Shown here: positions 35,751 through 45,127 of the stretch, piece after piece | How the letters are laid out: every line of letters starts with the position of its first letter | How positions within the stretch are numbered: position 1 is the stretch's first letter | NCBI RefSeq assembly: GCF_020037025.1 | Contig: NZ_JAIQLH010000085.1 | Coordinates: 1-58,162, forward strand | Length of the DNA stretch: 58,162 nucleotides | Source of the DNA: Streptomyces huiliensis | GTDB lineage: Bacteria > Actinomycetota > Actinomycetes > Streptomycetales > Streptomycetaceae | Direction of reading: 5' to 3' | Notes under the pieces: generated by a model | Told to the model about the DNA's origin: nothing | Database searches by the model: none | What the model saw: the letters and a program-made list of their open reading frames with translations, nothing else | Translations under genes and position numbers: made by a program

Positions 35751-36734
35751 ATGATCGGCATGGGAGTACGCGAGCGAGGTGAGCGGAGGCCGCGCGCCCG
35801 GCGGCGCGGTGGCGCGCTGGTCCGCGTGGCGGGCGGCGCGGTGGGCGGGGCGGCGGTCATGGCGGTGGCGCTGGGGACGGGCGTGGCCTGCGGGGAGCCG
35901 CTGGCACGGGCGTTGGGAGCGTCGGGCTGGGCGGCCCGGCTGGTCGCGGCGGGAACGGTCAGTGCGGTGGCGCTCGCCCTCGTCGCCTTGGTCCTGCGCC
36001 GCCAGGGGCGTTCGTGGGCGGCGCTCGGCTTCGGGGCCGCCGGGCCGAGTCTGCGCGCCTTCGCCACCGGTGTGGGGGTGACGGGAGGATGCGCCGCCCT
36101 CGTCCTGGGCGCCGGTACCGCGGCCGGCTGGCTGCGGTGGTCGCGCCCCGACGTTCCGGCGCTGCTCGCCTACGCCGTCCTCAACGGCGTCGTCGGGTTG
36201 CTGCTGGAGGCGCTGCCCGAGGAGACGACGCTGCGCGGGCTCACCTGGACCGCCCTGCGCGAGCGGTTCTCCGCGGCGGCGACCGCGTTCGGGACCACGC
36301 TGCTGTTCCTGGGCGTGCCCGGCGCCGCGAGCGCGGTGGCGGCCGTACTCCGCCCGCTGACCGGCGGGACACCGGAACCGGTGCGGTTCGCGCCTGCGGG
36401 CCAGGGCGTGGGCGAGTACCTGTTCCTGCTGAGCGTCTTCGGGCTGATGCTGGTGGCCGCGCGCACCGCGCTCGGGCGGGCCCCGCTGTGGACGGCCGTG
36501 GGGGCCCACTTGACCTTCCTCACCGTCAACCGCGTCACGTTCGAGGGCGACGTCCGCGGCGCCGGCTGGTTCGCGGTGCCGGCCACCCCGGACGTCGTCC
36601 TCCTCGTCCCCGCCTATCTCGCGCTCACCACCGGGGTGTTCCTCGTGATCCGGCGCGCCGCCGCCCGCAAGGAAGCGAACCCTGGACGCGTACCGCGAAC
36701 CGGCCCCGTACACGAGGCGCAGGGCTGCCGCTGA
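35751..36734 (+). CDS. CPBP-family intramembrane metalloprotease
   Basis: About 327 residues with eight or so membrane segments. The conserved motif EETTLRG (EExxxR) lies in LPEETTLRGLTW, and a later His in VGAHLTFLTVN could complete the metal site, as in CAAX-protease/bacteriocin-processing (CPBP/Abi) proteins. Such proteases process prenylated or secreted peptides or give self-immunity. An in-frame ATG at 35760 is equally possible as start. It stands alone. Confidence 0.78.
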   Translation: MIGMGVRERGERRPRARRRGGALVRVAGGAVGGAAVMAVALGTGVACGEPLARALGASGWAARLVAAGTVSAVALALVALVLRRQGRSWAALGFGAAGPSLRAFATGVGVTGGCAALVLGAGTAAGWLRWSRPDVPALLAYAVLNGVVGLLLEALPEETTLRGLTWTALRERFSAAATAFGTTLLFLGVPGAASAVAAVLRPLTGGTPEPVRFAPAGQGVGEYLFLLSVFGLMLVAARTALGRAPLWTAVGAHLTFLTVNRVTFEGDVRGAGWFAVPATPDVVLLVPAYLALTTGVFLVIRRAAARKEANPGRVPRTGPVHEAQGCR

Positions 36735-36749
36735 CGGCCGCTCGCGGCG

Positions 36750-37666
36750 TCACGTCCGCTCGGTCAGCCCGGTGGGGGCCTGCCACTCGTACCGGCGGCC
36801 CTTGTCGGTGAGCCGCAGGCCGTTCTTGAACACGGCCAGTCCCAGTTCGCTCGCCGCCTTCGCGAGGAGGGGAACGGTGTCACCGGCCTTGCCGTAGCCG
36901 AAGTCCACCATGGAACCGGCCTGGAGCGCGGTCCTGGTGAAGTCCGCCGCCGGGACCTCGACCAGGTCGGCGGCGGGGTCGCCGATCAGGTGCCGGATCA
37001 GGGACGGCCCGGCGCCGGCGAAGGCAGGGCCGGGCAGGACCTCGCGGACGAAGTCCAGGATCGCCTTGGTGAGGGTGACGCCGGCGTCCGAGGACCGCTG
37101 CTGCCGCCGGAGGATGGTGTCGAGAAGTGCCGAGCCGTCGTCGAACGCGGCCGGGTTGAGACGGTCGTCGACGCCCGGGACGTGTCCGACGACCTGCCCG
37201 CCAGACGTGGAAGAAGGCGTCGCGGTCCGCGCGCGGCAGGTCGGCGCCGAGGCGCTCCGGGCCCCGGGGGATGACGACCGAGAAGCTCATCAGCGTCCCG
37301 GCCAGGTCCACCTGGTTGACCGGGGGCAGTCCCAGGCGCGGTTCCAGTCGTCCTGACGGCTGACCTGGTACCGCATCGTGGCGTGCAGGAGGCGGACCTT
37401 CTGCGCCGAGCGCACCCCGCGTCCCCGGGGCTCCAGACCCCCTCTTCGAGGACGTCGACGGCGAACTGTGACGTCTCCATCAGCCGCCGGTACACCCCGA
37501 GGTCAGCCGCTGCGAACGGGCGAGGACGGCCGAACCCGCGCGGGGCCTGTCGTACCGCCTCCTGCCGGCCCAGCTCGTAGGTCTCGGTGATCGCGGCGTC
37601 GCCCGTCGCGTCACCGGTGTCCCGCATCCGGTCCAGCGTCTCGTCCGTCCATGTGCGGGCGCCCAT
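36750..37666 (-). pseudogene. Frameshifted MpaB/DUF2236-family oxygenase gene
   Basis: Pieces of one protein lie in several frames. MGARTWTDETLDRMRDTGD to VYRRLMETSQFAVDVLEEGV is the start. After a shift near 37425 comes KVRLLHATMRYQV; after another near 37335, VDLAGTLMSFSVVIPRG; after a third near 37200, LTKAILDFVREVLPG and onward to the stop at 36750. The family is the haem b oxygenase group related to latex-clearing protein. At least three frameshifts make it a pseudogene unless the sequence has errors. Confidence 0.8.
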
Positions 37667-37908
37667 TCCCGCCTCCTCGTGTTCGAAGTGGGTTGCGAGC
37701 GTCGCCCGACCTCTACCAGCCCGACGGGTTCCGGGGCGGGAATGTCACCCGCATGCGGAGGGTGGGCGGTGGCGGGACCGTGTCGGCGGGGTGCCGGGCG
37801 TCCGGCGGGGCTGTCGGTGATCTGTGGGTGCCGTGTCGGTGGGTGCTGGAACGGTGGGCGCAGAGTCGCCGCCCCAACCGTCCGCACCTGCAAGGGAGTC
37901 CCGTCACC

Positions 37909-38862
37909 ATGGTGCCCGCCACCCCCTCCACGCCACCCTGGAGCGTCCGACGGCCGCCGCGCGCCGACGGCAGCGTCTTCCTGGTCACCGGCGGCAACGC
38001 CGGCATCGGGTACTTCACCGCGGAACAGCTGGCGGCGACCGGAGCGACCGTCGTGCTCGGCAGCCGGAACCCCGCGAAGGCCGCGGACGCCGCGGCGTCG
38101 ATCCGCGCGCACGTCGCCGGGGCGCGGGTCCGGGCCGTACGGCTGGACCTCGCCGACCTCTCCTCGCTGCCCGCCGTGGCGGAGTCCCTGGGGGCCGACC
38201 GCCTCGACGCGGTGGTGCTCAACGCCGGTGTCGCACTCGACGATCCGCCGCGGCGGGAGACCCGGGACGGTCACGAGCTCATGTTCGGCACGAACCACCT
38301 CGGGCACTTCGCGCTGACCAGGTGGCTGATGCCGCTGCTGTCGGCCGCGCCGGCGGCCCGCGTCGTGACCGTGGGCAGCTTCGCGGCCAAGTCCGAGCGG
38401 CTCGACCCGGACGACCTTCAGTCCCGCGAGGACTACCGGCCGAAGCGCGCCTACGGGCGCTCGAAGCTGGCGCAGATGTACTTCGGCCTCGCGTTCGACC
38501 GCCGCTTGCGCGCCGCCGGCAGCACGGTGACGAGCGTGGTCGTCCATCCCGGCGGCGCGCTGGACTCCCTCACCCCGTCACGGCCACCGGTTCACGTGCG
38601 GACGGCCGGCGCGCGGCTGGGCGCGGCACCCGCGGCCCTCCTCGTCCAGGGCAAGGACGCCGGCGCGTGGCCCGCCGTCCGGGCGGTGCTCGATCCGGCC
38701 GTGCGCGGCGGCGAGCTGTGGGGGCCGCGCGTCTTCGGCCTGCGCGGGGAGCCCCGGCGCGAGCCGCTGTGGGACCACCTCACCGACGACGCCGTCGCGG
38801 CGCGGGTGTGGGACGCGAGCCGTGACCTGACCGGCGTCGAGCCCGGTGCCGCCACCGGCTAG
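37909..38862 (+). CDS. Short-chain dehydrogenase/reductase
   Basis: A 317-residue SDR of the retinol-dehydrogenase/oxidoreductase type: nucleotide motif VTGGNAGIGYF, VVLNAGV, and catalytic YGRSKLAQ. A C-terminal extension (VRGGELWGPRVFGLRG) matches this subgroup. ATG at 37909 has AAGGGAG upstream. The substrate is unknown. It is divergent from the broken MpaB gene. Confidence 0.88.
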   Translation: MVPATPSTPPWSVRRPPRADGSVFLVTGGNAGIGYFTAEQLAATGATVVLGSRNPAKAADAAASIRAHVAGARVRAVRLDLADLSSLPAVAESLGADRLDAVVLNAGVALDDPPRRETRDGHELMFGTNHLGHFALTRWLMPLLSAAPAARVVTVGSFAAKSERLDPDDLQSREDYRPKRAYGRSKLAQMYFGLAFDRRLRAAGSTVTSVVVHPGGALDSLTPSRPPVHVRTAGARLGAAPAALLVQGKDAGAWPAVRAVLDPAVRGGELWGPRVFGLRGEPRREPLWDHLTDDAVAARVWDASRDLTGVEPGAATG

Positions 38863-38925
38863 TCACCCGTTGCCGTCACCGGAATGACCCCCGTTGCCGT
38901 CACCGACCTCGTCCGGCACCCGCCG

Positions 38926-39465
38926 TCACACGGCCGCCGCGTAGCAACGGACGGACACGCGCTGCTCCGGGCTCCACTGCTGTTCGACCGTGGCCAGCAG
39001 CTCCCAGCCGAGCCGCTCGTACAACGCCGCCGCGGCCGTGTCCGACGCCACGACGTCGAGGACGGGATGCGATCCGCGCCGCCGCGCTTCGGCGACGGCC
39101 CGCGCCATCAGCAGCGCACCGATCCCGTGGCCCCGGGCCGAGGGCGCGACGAACAGCCGGCTGACGACGACGGCCGCGTCGGCGCTCACGCCGGCCCGCG
39201 CGCTCCACAGCCCGGGTGCCGCGTCTCCCTCGTCGCTCCGGGACAGGCCGACGTGACCGACGACGCGGCCGTCCAGCTCCGCCACCCACGCGGCGACGAG
39301 CGGGGGTGGCGTGAGCCATGTGCTCGGCTGGTCCGGCCAGTTGACCGGGTAGCCGTCGCGCTCGTGGACCTCCGCCAGCACGCGCGCGCAGTCGCCGAGG
39401 TCGTCGTCGTTCCGGAGCCGGACCCTCGGGGCCGTGCCGCTGCGGGGGGCGTTCTCACTCTTCAC
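38926..39465 (-). CDS. GNAT-family N-acetyltransferase
   Basis: A roughly 179-residue GNAT protein with the acetyl-CoA loop VSRLFVAPSARGHGIGALL and a C-terminal VLDVVASDTAAAALYERLGW. The start is unsure: GTG at 39465 begins KSENAPRSG, and a GTG at 39531 would add 22 residues. Substrate unknown. Confidence 0.82.
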   Translation of the reverse strand: MKSENAPRSGTAPRVRLRNDDDLGDCARVLAEVHERDGYPVNWPDQPSTWLTPPPLVAAWVAELDGRVVGHVGLSRSDEGDAAPGLWSARAGVSADAAVVVSRLFVAPSARGHGIGALLMARAVAEARRRGSHPVLDVVASDTAAAALYERLGWELLATVEQQWSPEQRVSVRCYAAAV

Positions 39466-39696
39466 CGCCGCATGGAAGCACAGGGGAGTGGTGCACGGCC
39501 AGCAACTTTGTTCGGGAGAACGGCGATTCACGCGTTCGGTGGGGCGGCCGTCGCGACTCTGCCGGACGGGCGTCCCTCCGGAGTGCCGGCCGTATCCGCC
39601 GGGTGGTGGAGGCGGGTCCGACCTGCGCGTGACGCCGAGGGGCGCGGCCGCGCAAGAGGCTGGGCTTCCGGGCGGAGACGGAGAAGGGAAGCCTCG

Positions 39697-40689
39697 ATGG
39701 ATCGGTTGGACCAGGCAGGGCGGTGGGCGGCGTACGGGGCGGCGGCCGTGTTGGCGCCCTACGCGTTGATCAAGGTGTCGTGGGTCGTGGGCGCGCTGGC
39801 CGGGCTGCTGCCGGCCGACGACGGGTTAGGGCTGACCGGTTGGGTCGTGCTCAACACCGCGACCATCGGCATGGCGGGCATCGGGATCGCCATGGCCCTC
39901 GCCCTGGTACGGCCCTGGGGCATGCGCGTCCCCGGGCCGCTGGTGGCGTTCGTCGCCTGGGTGGGTACGGGGTTCCTCGTCGCCGTGCTGCCGTACGCCG
40001 TACTGGACTCGCTGCTGGGAGTGTCGTCGGGCGACGGATCGGGGCAGCGGGGGGACGACGGCTCGTCCATGCCGGGCTGGGAGGCGGCGCTGATCCAGAC
40101 CGGCTTCGTGGGGACGGGGCTGGGCCTGGCCGTCGCCCTGCCCGCCTATCTGCGGCGGCGCTGGCCGGACGTGTTCGCGGGGCGGATCGGTGACGGCGGT
40201 GACGGCGGTGACGGTGGTCACGGCGGTGACGGTCGGCACGGCCCCGCGCTGTGGGCGGCCGGCGTCGCGGCGGTGATCGGAGCGGTCTGGCTGTACTGGG
40301 CCTTCGGCGGTACGGCGGGTGTGGCCCGTGTCGGGGACCGGAACACCGCCTGGCGACTGCTGACGGGCGTGTGCGGGCTGTGGGCGCTCACCGCCTCCGC
40401 CGCCACCTGGACGGTCGGCCGCGGCCGGCCCGCTCGGCTGCCGCGCTGGATTCCCCTGGCGCTCGGCTGGCTGGGTACGGGCTCGCTCTTCGCGTGGAGC
40501 GGCTGGAAGCTCCCGTTCACGCTGTACTTGCTGACGGCCCGTCCCGACGACGTCTCGTCGGCGGAGAACCTCGCCCTCGCGGCCGTGCTGCACGCCGCCG
40601 CCGTGATCGCGGGCGCCGCCATGCTGCCGGCCCTCGTCCGCGTCCGCGGGCGTACGAAACCGCTCGGTGCCGCCGACGCCTCCCGATGA
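39697..40689 (+). CDS. Polytopic membrane protein with Gly/Asp repeat loop
   Basis: A 330-residue membrane protein with about eight helices. The middle loop contains GDGGDGGDGGHGGDGRHG, coded by 9-bp ggtgacggc repeats. ATG at 39697 follows GAAGGGAA. It resembles actinomycete membrane proteins of unknown function that often sit near ECF sigma factors; no sigma gene lies here. The role is unknown. Confidence 0.72.
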   Translation: MDRLDQAGRWAAYGAAAVLAPYALIKVSWVVGALAGLLPADDGLGLTGWVVLNTATIGMAGIGIAMALALVRPWGMRVPGPLVAFVAWVGTGFLVAVLPYAVLDSLLGVSSGDGSGQRGDDGSSMPGWEAALIQTGFVGTGLGLAVALPAYLRRRWPDVFAGRIGDGGDGGDGGHGGDGRHGPALWAAGVAAVIGAVWLYWAFGGTAGVARVGDRNTAWRLLTGVCGLWALTASAATWTVGRGRPARLPRWIPLALGWLGTGSLFAWSGWKLPFTLYLLTARPDDVSSAENLALAAVLHAAAVIAGAAMLPALVRVRGRTKPLGAADASR

Positions 40690-40901
40690 GTTCCTCGTGG
40701 GTCCCTCTCGAATTCCTCCGGAGGTGGCATCCGACAGATCCGCCGGAGCGGTCCTGGGGTCAAGACGGTCTCTCGGGGTGCGGCGAACGGCCACGGCCCA
40801 CAACGGAGTTGACGGTTCCGGTAGGGCGGCGATTCTGCGAGGATCGTTCGCCCTGTCCCGCCCCCACAGCGGCGGGCGCGCCGCGTACCCCAGGAGAATC
40901 G

Positions 40902-42318
40902 GTGACACAACCCCCGCAGAGGCGACCCCGCGCCCGCCGTCTGCGCCGCCGGCTCACGGCCTTCGCCATGGTCGCGGCCGCCGCCGTGCCCGTGGGCGTC
41001 GTCGGCCCGGCGGCGCCCGCCGCGTCGGCGGCGCCCATGGACCGGGTGACGGCCTCGTGGAACATGCAGGGCCAGTCCGCCTCAGGCGAGACCCGCCGGC
41101 ACGCCGGCATCCAGCAGATCCTGCGCGACGGCGTCCAGGTGCTGGCCCTGCAGGAGGCGGGCAACGCGCCTCCCGAGACGGCCGAGTGGACGCATCGCGT
41201 CTTCGGTACGTCCGGCGTCACCGAGCACCAGTGGGAGATGGGCACCCCTCCTACGACGTGAGGGGCACCGCGCTGCCCGACCTGCTCCTGGTCGAACTCG
41301 GCTTCGACGACATCGGGTGGCTCGGCGCGGGAGCCGACCTCGTCCCCACCATGAAACGCTTCGTCGACAACGCCCGGGCGGCCAACCCGAACGTCCGGAT
41401 CGTCGTGGCCAACGTGCCCCACCGCACCACCCTCGGCTCGGCCAACCCGCAACTCCCGCAGCGCACCACCGACTACAACACGGCCCTGGCGAAGGCGGTC
41501 CCCACCTGGAGCACCGACGCCTCGCCGGTCGCCCTCGCCGACGTCGACGCGGCCTACGGCTGCGATCCGAACGCGACCACCTGCGCGTCCACCTACGACG
41601 GGCTGCACCCCAACGCCCTCGGCGAGTACCGCATCGCGCGCGCGTTCGGAACCGTCCTGCACAACCGTTTCGGCATCGGCTCGGCGGCACCCAGAGAGCC
41701 CGGCGCCGTCATGCCGTACGACATCGCCACGCCCAAGGCCCTGACGTTCGACGGCACCCAGCAGGGCGTGACCGTGACCTGGCCGGAGGTCTTCGGCGCG
41801 CACACCTACGACGTGCAGTGGCGCGACGTCACGAGCGACGCGGGCGCCGCCTGGGAGCAGGTGATTTCCCCAGCCCGGCGACCAACCGGTGGGACATGTC
41901 CCGGCAGTTCAACGACCAGCCCCACGAGGGCCACACCTACGAGGTGCGGGTGCGGGCGGTCGGCGGCGACGGGGACGGGTACAAGTCGTCCTGGTCGCCG
42001 GTGGTGCGGGGGAAGGCCGCGCCGACCACGGCCGGGCGGCCGCAGGCGCTGACCGCCACCGCCGGAGCCGGCTCGATCGACGTGAGCTGGTCCCCGCCGG
42101 CCGGGCCGTACAGCGACTCGATCAACCGGTACGCGGTGTGGGTGTACGACAAGAGCACACCGCCGAACTTCCCCGTCATCACCGGCCACCCGGCGTCCGC
42201 GCGGAGCGCACACATCACCGGGCTGACGCCGGGGCACGAGTACGTCGTCCTCGTCTGCGCCTGGAACGCCTCGGGGGAGGGGAAGCCGAGCATCAGCGGG
42301 TCGCTGTACCCGCGGTGA
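40902..42318 (+). pseudogene. Chimeric pseudogene: CdtB-like nuclease start joined to an SGNH-hydrolase/FN3 end
   Basis: GTG 40902 with AGGAGA upstream starts a signal peptide and the head of a CdtB-like endonuclease/phosphatase (VTASWNMQGQSASGETRRHA, VQVLALQEAGNAPPE). Its frame stops at 41261. From about 41245 another frame continues with the middle and end of an SGNH hydrolase (LLLVELGFDDIGWLG; Asp-His in STYDGLHPNALG) and a fibronectin-III module. A further frameshift near 41870 leads to a second FN3 module ending at 42318. The join looks like a deletion between two exported-enzyme genes. Confidence 0.75.
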
Positions 42319-42564
42319 GGGGCGGGCGGGCGGCCGGCGGGGCGCGGCCCGGCTCTGTTCACCAACGTGTTTCTGAACCCGGGGCGACCAGGTCAGAGTT
42401 CAGGGGAGGGACAGGAGCCATTCCCGGGCGGCTGTGGGGGGCGTCCACACGATGGGCTCATCGCACTGGTTTGAGTTACATGCGATCACCTATGGATCGG
42501 TTCGGTCGTTACTGCGGGCGACGAGGCAGGCGGCGCCACCGCCCCGGCGGCGAAGGAGACAGCA

Positions 42565-43671
42565 GTGACCGAAGTACCTCCCGGCAAGCGGCGACGAGCC
42601 GGACGCGCCCAGACGGCAGCCGTGCTGTCCCTGGCCGCCGCACACCTGGCCCTCGTGCCGCCGAGCGCCCACGCGGCCGACCCCGCGGGCTGCACCCGCG
42701 ACGGCACACACATCACCTGTACCAACGGCCTGCCGGAGGGGCAGACCCTCACCGGGACCGGCGGGAACGACACCATCGAGATCACCGGAACCGTTCACGG
42801 CACCGTCGACGGCGCGGGCGGCGCCGACACCATCACCATCCGCGGCCGCCGGGGCGCTCGTGGCCACGACACCGTCAGGCGCTCAGGCGGCAGAGCCGGG
42901 CAGGGAGAACACGCTGTGGGAGACCACGGCAGTGTGCTGGGTGGCGACGGCAACGACGTCATCACGCTCATCGGCGGTGACGGAGGCCGAGGAGGTGACG
43001 TCATCGAGGGAAGCCGTGTGCGAGCGGGCCATGGCGGAACGGGCGGGTTCGGCCTCGACGGCGGAACGGTCGACGGCGGACGCGGCATCAACCTGATCAC
43101 CGTGCGCGGCGGCAACGGAGGTGTGAGCGGGGCCAATCTCAACGGTTCCGGAGAGGAAGCGGGCTACGCGGGCTCCGGAGGGGACGGTATCCGATCCGGC
43201 CACGTCATCGTGGGAACCGACCAGCACAGCTCCCTCATCGCGGAGGGCGGCGACGGCGCTTCGGCCCCACTGCGCGCAGAACGTGCCGGTCCAGGGGGAA
43301 CAGGGGTGTCGACCGCTCGCCTGAAGGTCGGGCCGGCACCGGGAGGCGTGTCCATCAGGTTCACCGGCGGGGACAGCGGTTTCGGAGGCCACCACGCCAT
43401 GGCCGGAGGCAGCGGGATGTATTTCGTGCAGTTGGTCGGCACCCCCGGGGACGACGACATCCGCCTGGAAGGCGGAAGCAGCCACACTGGAGGGGTACGC
43501 GGAAGGGGCCTCAACGTCAGCATCGTCAAAACCGGGGACGGCGACGACATCATCACCGCGGACGGCTCGTCCTCGTCCATCGACTGCGGCGAGGGAAACG
43601 ACACCTACACCTACCGCGGCAGGCGGGGGACGGTCTCCCCGACCTGCGAGCACATCAGCCGCAGCCAGTAG
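42565..43671 (+). CDS. Exported Gly/Asp-repeat protein (RTX-like)
   Basis: A 368-residue exported protein. A signal peptide (QTAAVLSLAAAHLALVPPSAHA) is followed by GTGGNDTIEITG, GGDGNDVITLIGG and GDGDDIITADG, which match the RTX nonapeptide GGxGxDxxx and should bind calcium as a beta-roll. Gly-rich stretches separate the repeats. Two Cys pairs flank the ends. GTG at 42565 has GGAGACAGCA before it. A surface calcium-stabilised protein is likely; no enzyme domain is seen. Confidence 0.72.
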   Translation: MTEVPPGKRRRAGRAQTAAVLSLAAAHLALVPPSAHAADPAGCTRDGTHITCTNGLPEGQTLTGTGGNDTIEITGTVHGTVDGAGGADTITIRGRRGARGHDTVRRSGGRAGQGEHAVGDHGSVLGGDGNDVITLIGGDGGRGGDVIEGSRVRAGHGGTGGFGLDGGTVDGGRGINLITVRGGNGGVSGANLNGSGEEAGYAGSGGDGIRSGHVIVGTDQHSSLIAEGGDGASAPLRAERAGPGGTGVSTARLKVGPAPGGVSIRFTGGDSGFGGHHAMAGGSGMYFVQLVGTPGDDDIRLEGGSSHTGGVRGRGLNVSIVKTGDGDDIITADGSSSSIDCGEGNDTYTYRGRRGTVSPTCEHISRSQ

Positions 43672-43713
43672 ACCACCGTGCTCCTCGCCCCTCACCGGCC
43701 TCAAGGCCGACAC

Positions 43714-43762
43714 GGGAGCCGTTCGCCTGCCCGTCACGGTGACCACTCGGCGAACGGCTCCC
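43714..43762. terminator. Long hairpin between convergent genes
   Basis: gggagccgttcgcc at 43714 pairs perfectly with ggcgaacggctccc ending 43762 (14 bp, loop of about 21 nt). It lies between the RTX-like gene and the TetR gene and can serve both. Confidence 0.75.
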
Positions 43763-43823
43763 GCTTCCCTCCTCCTGACAGCTTGGGCTCTGACCTGATG
43801 GCTGCCGGTCCGGAAACACGTTG

Positions 43824-44549
43824 TCAGGGCCGGGCGTCCCGCGCGCCCAGGTCGGCCAGGATGCCGTCGAGGGTGCGCTCGAAGAGGGGCTCGGGGTCGG
43901 TGAGGGCGAAGTCGAGGTGGCCGAAGACCTCGACGGCGACCGTCCCGTACAGGCGGGTCCAGCAGGCGACGAACACGTAGATGACGTCCAACGGCACCGG
44001 TTCGTCCGCGAGATGCTCGCGCACCTCCGCCAACTGGGCCGTCCACGCCGGGTCGAGGCCGGTGGGTGGGCGGATCGTTCCCTCCCGCCACAGGCGGACC
44101 ATGAGGTCCAGGAGGACGCCGCCGAAACGCCAGCCGGAGTCGTGGGCGGCGGTGCCCGGCGTGGTGTCCGCGTCCGCGTCCGGCTTCGCGAACAGCAACC
44201 CGAACTCGCGCGGGTGCGCTAGCGCCCAGTGGCGCAGCTCGCGGCACGCCGCGCGCAGTTGCTCTCCCGGTCCGGCGTCCGGGTGGCGGTCGCGGGCGGC
44301 GGCCAGGGCGGCGGCGAGTTCGTCGTAGAGGGACGAGGTCAGCGCCTGGATCAGGTCGCGGTGGCCGGCGTAGTAGCGGTAGAGGCCGGGCGCGGTCATG
44401 CCCATCTCGCGGGCGATGGCGCGCAGGGTGACGGCCCCCGGCCCCTCCTCGACCAGGAGCCGCCGGCCGGTGCTCAGGATCTCCGCCAGCGCTTCCTCGC
44501 GTACGCGGTGGCGGCGGCCGGTGGGGCGGGTACCCGCGCTGCTGGACAT
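43824..44549 (-). CDS. TetR-family regulator (WHG-domain type)
   Basis: A 241-residue repressor. The helix-turn-helix is VTLRAIAREMGMTAPGLYRYY; the C-terminal domain with REFGLLFAKPDAD and YGTVAVEVFGHLDF is typical of TetR_C_33/WHG proteins. It is divergent from the darcynin gene, with two palindromic sites in between, so it should control both genes. Confidence 0.9.
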   Translation of the reverse strand: MSSSAGTRPTGRRHRVREEALAEILSTGRRLLVEEGPGAVTLRAIAREMGMTAPGLYRYYAGHRDLIQALTSSLYDELAAALAAARDRHPDAGPGEQLRAACRELRHWALAHPREFGLLFAKPDADADTTPGTAAHDSGWRFGGVLLDLMVRLWREGTIRPPTGLDPAWTAQLAEVREHLADEPVPLDVIYVFVACWTRLYGTVAVEVFGHLDFALTDPEPLFERTLDGILADLGARDARP

Positions 44550-44577
44550 CGGGCTCGGCCCGCCTTCCGCTTGACAA

Positions 44578-44594
44578 AGTTAACGCCTGTAACT
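44578..44594. promoter_or_regulatory. Likely TetR operator 1
   Basis: agttaacgcctgtaact has 5-bp perfect arms around a 7-bp centre and directly follows a TTGACA box (44571-44576), so bound repressor would block that promoter. Confidence 0.55.
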
Positions 44595-44611
44595 TTACCT
44601 TCTCCTCGAAA

Positions 44612-44626
44612 GTTAACAGTGTTAGC
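44612..44626. promoter_or_regulatory. Likely TetR operator 2
   Basis: gttaacagtgttagc is a near-perfect palindrome (6 of 7 arm bases) of the GTTAAC type that WHG-domain TetR proteins often use. It is 32 bp before the darcynin start. Confidence 0.6.
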
Positions 44627-44657
44627 AATTGCTGGTCGGATCACGGGGGAGTCCCAC

Positions 44658-45011
44658 ATGACCTACGGCATCGTCCTCACCTACACGGTCGCTCCGCGCT
44701 GGCTGGCGCTCTCGCGCGACGAGCGCAACGCGATGCGCGCCGCGCACCTGGAACCGGTCTTCGCCGCTTTCGCCGACCGGGTACGGGCCCGGTTCTTCGA
44801 CGCGGAGGCGTTCAGCGGCCGTTGCTCGGACTTCGTCGTCCTGGAGACCGAGGATCTGGGCGCGTACTACTTCCTGGTCGAGGCCCTGCGCGACACCCCG
44901 GTCATCGCGGAGGGCTACCTCACCTTCGGCGAGATCTTCGTGGGCGTGGAGGACGGCTTCGAGGCGTACGAGGCGTACGAGCGGACGCTGGCCGGCGGGA
45001 CGGGGCGGTGA
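44658..45011 (+). CDS. Darcynin-family protein
   Basis: A 117-residue protein with the darcynin pattern TYGIVLTYTVAPRWLALSRDERN, FAPVFAAF-like middle, DFVVLETEDLGAYYFLVEALRD and GVEDGFEAYE. Structure is a ferredoxin-like alpha/beta barrel. Function is unknown. ATG at 44658 has GGGGGAG upstream. It is the sole target of the divergent TetR repressor. Confidence 0.82.
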   Translation: MTYGIVLTYTVAPRWLALSRDERNAMRAAHLEPVFAAFADRVRARFFDAEAFSGRCSDFVVLETEDLGAYYFLVEALRDTPVIAEGYLTFGEIFVGVEDGFEAYEAYERTLAGGTGR

Positions 45012-45127
45012 CCGGCGGCACGGGGCGGTGACCGGTGGGGCGGACGGTGGCCGGTGGGCGGCGACCGGGCGGGGGTGCGGGAGTCCGCGCCGGTCTCTCG
45101 CCGCCGAACGCCCGGTCACGTCACGAC

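Noticed and set aside
42565..43671. Haemolysin-type toxin
   Set aside because: Only calcium-type repeats and Gly arrays are seen; no toxin or lipase domain and no type I secretion genes nearby.
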